Below, piece after piece: positions 59,420 to 64,000 of a stretch of DNA of 64,000 bases (the stretch's first letter is position 1; every line of letters begins with the position of its first letter). A program made the position numbers and the translations under genes. The notes under the pieces were generated by a model. The model searched no databases. It saw nothing but the letters and a program-made list of their open reading frames with translations, and was not told where the DNA came from. Location of the stretch: assembly GCF_002288925.2 (NCBI RefSeq), contig NW_022098021.1, positions 2,333,974 to 2,397,973 on the forward strand, written 5' to 3'. The DNA comes from Delphinapterus leucas (lineage: Eukaryota; Chordata; Mammalia; Artiodactyla; Monodontidae).

Positions 59420-60690
59420 AAATGCTGGAGGGACCCAGGACTGAGTCTTCCAGACTCTTCTCTCTGCAACTACACTCCAGCCCTTAGGTATCTTATCCAG
59501 TGTCAGGGCTTAAGTCCCAGCTTCCATCCTTATAGCTCCAGCCAGGAGCCTCCCGCATCACCTCCCGATGCATACGTGTGCTTACAAGACACATCAGCTC
59601 TGGTGTCTTACAGGGGACTCAAACTTAGCTAATCCAAAGCCAAACTCCTCATCACTCCCCTAAAGCTGCTTTTCCAGCCATCTCACATGGCTGTGTGTGA
59701 TGGACCACGATGGACCACGAGACCATCACACATCACTGTTTGGGGCAAAAATGTGAAGTTCGCTCCAAGTTGGCTCTTTTCCTCTGACCTCACATCCAAC
59801 CCATCACCAAACGCACTGACTCTGGGCAACACGTCCTCCACACGGACCCGCACTCTTGCCCGGGCTGTCGTCACCTCCCACCGGGACTGTCACGGTAAAT
59901 GTCTGTCACGTTGCCCGATCACCGCAATCTACTCAGTCAGTGGCTTACACAACAGATTACATCTCCCAGTCTGGAGGCTGGACGTCCAAGATCAAGGCTT
60001 GGTTTCTCCTGCGGCCTCTCTCCTTGTCTTGAAGATGGACTGCCTCCTTGCTATGTCCTCACACAGTCTTTCCCCCTTTTCCTCCCACCCCTAGTGTCTT
60101 TCTTGTGTCCTGATCCCTTCTTCTTACAAGGACACCAATTAGACTGAATTAGGGCCCCACCCTAATGAACTCATTTAACACTAATTGTCTCTTTAAAGGC
60201 CAAATCCTTAAATATAGCTACATTGGGGGTTAGGGTTTCAGTATATGAATTTGAGGAGGACACAAGTCAGTCCATAATGGTATATCATTCAACAGTTTCC
60301 CGTCTCACTCAGAAAACAAGCCAGTATCTTTTCAGTGGCCGGGGAAATAGTACCGGGTGTGGCCACCCTGTCTCCATTCTCTCCCGAGCTCCCGCACTCA
60401 AGCAAACTGGCCTCTTTGCCGTTCCTGGAACGAACAGGCACACTCTTGGGACTTGCAGTTCTCTACTCAGAAGAGTCTCTCCTTCCCTCTCACACTGTTC
60501 TCAGGCTTTTACGGAAGTGCCACTTCTCTAGGAGACCTTCCTGCCTAATTTACAGCCTCACCTTGAACACCACGACGCACTCTCCTGCTTTATTTTCCAT
60601 CAGGACACCCATCACCATCTCTCCCTATGTTGACATGACACATATTTTACATATTTATGGGTATCTGTCTGGCACCAAGCTTCATGGTGG
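59420..60690 (+). mobile_element. L2 LINE fragment split by an LTR
   Basis: Plus-strand L2 in order: 'caaacttagctaatccaaag', 'ccaaactcctcatcactcc', 'acatccaacccatcaccaaa', 'gctgtcgtcacctcccaccg', then (after the LTR) 'cccgtctcactcagaaaaca', 'aactggcctctttgccgttc', 'gaacgaacaggcacactctt', 'ttctctaggagaccttcctg'. It is the best-preserved L2 in the window and explains the frames of 63-135 codons here. Confidence 0.78.
59930..60285 (-). mobile_element. LTR remnant, MaLR/MLT1-like, nested in L2
   Basis: Antisense LTR: 'gtggcttacacaacagatta', 'gtctggaggctggacgtcca', 'agatcaaggcttggtttctc', 'gaattagggccccaccctaa', 'ctctttaaaggccaaatcc', 'gggggttagggtttcagtat', 'caagtcagtccataatgg'. L2 sequence continues on both sides. 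Confidence 0.72.
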
Positions 60691-61090
60691 CTGAGGTCTT
60701 TGTTTTATTCAATGCTATACTTCATCATCTTGAAGAGGAACAAATATTCTCCTATCAAGGTGACAGAAATTCATGACTGTTTTCAAGGGTACACTGCAGA
60801 TAGGAATTATCCACTATTTCTAGAACTTGTTTGGTCTTGGCCACTAAATGACCTCCACTTTCTCCCACTTGGTAATAAACTTGTACTGGTTTTTGGATCT
60901 CTTTCTGGCTGCTGACTTTGCACAGCTACTCCAAATCCATGATCATTTCTTGTTTCTTTGCTTGTATACTTAGAACATGCTGAAATCAGCACATACAAAT
61001 TCATCAATTCAGACCTCAAGGGCTTTTCTATGAAACCCCTTGGTTTACTGAGGTGTTAACATAAACAATAGTACTACAAAAAGTTAGAAA
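60691..61090. other. Intergenic, nothing recognised
   Basis: No repeat or exon assigned. Confidence 0.5.
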
Positions 61091-61210
61091 TTTTAGATGA
61101 AAGAAGAGAACGTTTATTGAGCACCTGCCATGTGCCAGGCACTTTAGAAGTGCAGGATTTCGTTGAGTCCTTACAACAAGCCTCTCTGTTACTACTGTTA
61201 TTGAGATGAT
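61091..61210 (-). mobile_element. MIR or L2 remnant
   Basis: Antisense: 'tttattgagcacctgccatg', 'tgccaggcactttagaagtg', 'gagtccttacaacaagcct'. The start fits L2 and the rest fits MIR. Confidence 0.7.
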
Positions 61211-61464
61211 TGATACTGTATTAAGTCTACTGATTTGATTGTTTCCTCTCACACACGGGAGCTGATCCTGTTCGTTGAATATAAGAAAATCTACAGGGTT
61301 TTTTTTCTCCTGAATGTTCAGAGTTAATTTACGACTCTTAAGGATTTTATATAACAAGAAGCTTATCTTCTCCAATGAGCTAACATTCTCCTGTCCTGAC
61401 ACAGCTTCCATCTCAGAGATGCGGTACAAGGAGTCAGGAGGGGAGAAAGGCACTGTCTTCAACA

Positions 61465-61650
61465 ATTCTCCAAATACAGCGTAATGCAGTCATTAAGAAG
61501 AGTCTGGATTCCTGAGTGCAAAGCCCAGCTCTCCCATTTACTAGCTGTACATCTTGGGAAGATACTTCACTTTTCTGTAAAATGGGAAGGATGGCGGCAA
61601 TGACAATGACAGTATTCATAGAGGTGTTATGCCCACAACCTGTAACAGCT
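61465..61650 (+). mobile_element. MIR SINE remnant
   Basis: Plus-strand MIR: 'agtctggattcctgagtgca', 'ccatttactagctgtacat', 'cttgggaagatacttcac', 'ttctgtaaaatgggaagga', 'catagaggtgttatgc'. Confidence 0.85.
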
Positions 61651-61659
61651 TCAATAATG

Positions 61660-62110
61660 TAAGTTATTGATCTGCAACTTGCTTTTTCTCATTCGCACAA
61701 ACACGTCACATATGCTTCCCCTGATGATAAGCATTTAGTTAATTTCCAATCTTTTACTTTAATAAACAATGCCAAGCCAAACACCCTCATACACATTTCC
61801 ACAGGTTTATGTGAAAATCAGTCCAGGATATATACAGAGAACAGAATTGGGGAAATGCTCATCTCCAATCTGTCTAGATATCGCAAAATTGTTCTCTAAC
61901 GTGTTTGTACCAACTTTTACTGCACCCCGAGCAGCGAGTGACACCCTCCCCATCATTTGATTGTCAGGCTTGATGAACGTGACCATCTGATGTGTGTGAG
62001 ATGATGTCATCAGATATTCCGTTTTCATTTCCCTGATGGTTAGTGAGGCTGGATATCTTTTCATCGTGTTGGCCTTTCAGATTTCTTTTTCTGCCAATTG
62101 CTTATTCACC
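61660..62110 (-). mobile_element. LINE-1 (L1M/L1ME type) fragment
   Basis: Antisense old LINE-1 near the ORF2 end: 'ctttaataaacaatgccaag', 'aattggggaaatgctcat', 'tgtttgtaccaacttttact', 'ttccctgatggttagtgagg', 'gatatcttttcatcgtgttg'. Confidence 0.7.
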
Positions 62111-62319
62111 ATCATGTCTGCTACATTTTACTGGTCAAGGTAATTCATAAAACCAACCTTGATTTGAGGGGAGGAAAAATAGAGTCCACCTCTAAACAGA
62201 CAGAGCATCACGCACACAGAGAAGGGAGGAAGGAACTGACCACGGCCATCTTCAAAGGCTGCCCATTTATCAGTCGTGCTGCTTGCCTTTTTGTAATTGT
62301 TTTAGTTAATTTTATAGGA

Positions 62320-62384
62320 ATTATATATTGAATTATATATATATTAAATTATATATATATTAAATATATAAAGAATTATATATT
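62320..62384. repeat. AT-rich short tandem repeat
   Basis: Repeated units of 'aattatatatatatt' type. Confidence 0.85.
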
Positions 62385-62390
62385 GCTCCC

Positions 62391-62595
62391 AAAGAATAAC
62401 TCTTTAACCATTTAGGTTATTACAGAGTATTGAGCAGAGTTCCCTGTGCTCTACAGTAGGTCCCAAATGAAAACAGAATTTGAAAAGAATAGATAACATG
62501 CATATGTATAACTGAATCACTCTGCTGTACACCTAAACTAACACAACATTGTTAATCGACGGTACTCCAATGTAAAATAAAAAAAATAATAATAA
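62391..62595 (+). mobile_element. LINE-1 3' end with inverted head
   Basis: 62391-62463 is LINE-1 3' UTR in inverse orientation ('ttccctgtgctctacagtag'); 62464-62595 continues forward with 'tgaatcactctgctgtacac', 'ctaacacaacattgttaat' and an A-rich end. This is the pattern left by twin-primed (5'-inverted) retrotransposition. Confidence 0.8.
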
Positions 62596-62604
62596 TAATT
62601 CTTT

Positions 62605-63215
62605 GTAATTTATGCATCACAAATGCCACTTCCCAGTATGTGGCTGGTCTTTTCACACTTTACAGAGTCTTTTGAACCATAGAAGTTTTTGGTTTTAATA
62701 TAGTCAAATTTATTGCCTTTGTCTCATGAACTGTGATTTTTGTGTCTCTTTTAAGAAAATCTGTGCTCTCCAAAAGTCATATTCTGCTGTTCCTCCAAAT
62801 GCTTTAAATTTTAGTATCTACATTTGGGTCATAAACCATTTGGTACTTATTTTAGTACATAGTTTGGGGTAAGAATAAAATCTATTTTAACTTTTTTTCA
62901 TGTCACAAGCCAATTCCCCCAGCACAGTTTGTTAAAGAGTCTAGATTTCTTTATTTATTTGTAATGTCCTTCTGCCATATAATAAGTTTCCTTACATTTA
63001 TGGGTCTATTTATGGCCTCTCCAGCTATAATACAAACACTATTTTAACAACTTAATAAATAAGTTAAGCCTGAATATTTGGTTTGATATACCTTCATTTT
63101 TCTTCTTCAACTTTTCTTGACTATTAATGGTTCTTTGCTTACTCATTCAAATTGCAGTCAGTTTGTCAAGTTCCACTTATTAGTATCTTGATTGCTATTA
63201 CATCAAATTTTAAAA
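62605..63215 (-). mobile_element. LINE-1 ORF2 fragment
   Basis: Antisense ORF2: 'aagaaaatctgtgctctcca', 'acatttgggtcataaaccat', 'agccaattcccccagcacag', 'cttacatttatgggtctatt'. Old and diverged. Confidence 0.75.
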
Positions 63216-63224
63216 CTTAGTTAC

Positions 63225-64000
63225 ATTATATGCAATCCCAATAAAAATCTCACCAGGCATTTTTCATTTTTTTTCTTAGAAATTGACAAGCTGATTCTAA
63301 AATTAATATGAAACCATCTAGTGTGTAGAAATCTGGTATAGCCAAAGCAGTCTTTGAAAAGAATTAAGTTGAAGGACTTATACTATTTGATTTCAAGGCT
63401 TATTATAAAGCTATAGTAATCAGGATTCGGTGACACTGGCCTAAAGATTGACAAATAAATCAACGGAACAGAAAAGATCCCAGAAACAAACCCACATCTG
63501 TACTGACATCTGATTACCAGCAAAGTCAGCAAAGCAACGACAGAGAGGAGAACCTTTTCAATAGGGATGGCAGGAACAACTGAACACCGACCGGAAAAAC
63601 AGACTGTAACGCCCACCTCAAAACAAACACAAACATGACTCATCATGGATTACAGGCCTACATTTAAATGCCAGAACTACAAAGCCTCTAGAAGAAAACA
63701 TAACAGAATATCTTCATGACTTAAGAGGCAGGGAAAGGTTTATTTAATAGGACACAAATTTAAGCCATAAAAGAAACAATTAATCTATCAAAGTGAAAAA
63801 CTCTACTCACGAATTTATAAATAGGTACTATTGAAAATGAGTAAGAAAGTACATACTGAAAGGAAATATCTGTTTATCTGACAAAGACTCGCTATATAGA
63901 AGAATGCCTTCAACTCGATAATAAAAGCCAGTCTAACAAAACACGTGCAAAAGATTTGAATAGGTACTTCCCAAAGTACCACAGGTGAATGGCCAACAAG
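63225..64000 (+). mobile_element. LINE-1 ORF2 fragment, runs off the window
   Basis: Plus-strand ORF2 C-terminal half: 'tgcaatcccaataaaaatct', 'gaaattgacaagctgattct', 'tataaagctatagtaatcag', 'catgactcatcatggattac', 'caaagcctctagaagaaaac'. Incomplete at the right edge; broken by stops. Confidence 0.87.

Overview
The window looks like ordinary intergenic nuclear DNA from a whale or dolphin (Cetacea). The main evidence is the many tRNA-derived SINEs of the CHR type. They carry a tRNA-like head (A box near 'tggtggcgcagtggtt', B box near 'ggttcgtgccc'). They occur as a long form (about 300-360 bp, ending in A-rich 'aataaa' runs) and a short GC-rich form (about 200 bp, ending in 'gtaccgc' plus poly-A). 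LINE-1 3' ends of cetartiodactyl type and old mammalian repeats (L2, MIR, MaLR-like LTRs) agree with this. A toothed whale is plausible but I cannot prove it from the sequence.

I recognise no host protein-coding exon, no tRNA, rRNA or snRNA gene, and no CpG island. Nearly all open reading frames over about 60 codons lie in repeats or look like chance. The longest (21172-21861 and 40147-40677, both minus) run through SINEs. The only protein-like relics of known origin are broken LINE-1 ORF1 and ORF2 reading frames.

Layout: 1-15.3 kb is mostly unassigned sequence with SINEs, L2 and MIR remnants, a MaLR-like LTR and simple repeats. Two overlapping LINE-1 pieces occupy 15.3-18.6 kb. A candidate DNA-transposon remnant (19.1-20.06 kb) and more single-copy-like DNA follow to 24.2 kb. 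A broken LINE-1 5' part with ORF1 sits at 24.26-25.85 kb. The interval 26.3-28.9 kb holds a diverged pair of related segments, a young SINE, a rearranged LINE-1 end and an LTR. From 30.9 to 38.6 kb there are several LINE-1 fragments in both orientations. An old, nearly full-order LINE-1 (39.15-45.0 kb) carries three SINE insertions. From 45 to 64 kb there are scattered SINEs, L2, MIR and LINE-1 pieces, ending in a LINE-1 that runs off the window.

The most unusual structure is a pair of 77-base inverted arms at 9633-9709 and 10337-10413, enclosing about 627 bases, that fits none of the repeat families I recognise. I did not find a convincing new biological system; the window's interest lies in nested and rearranged mobile elements.
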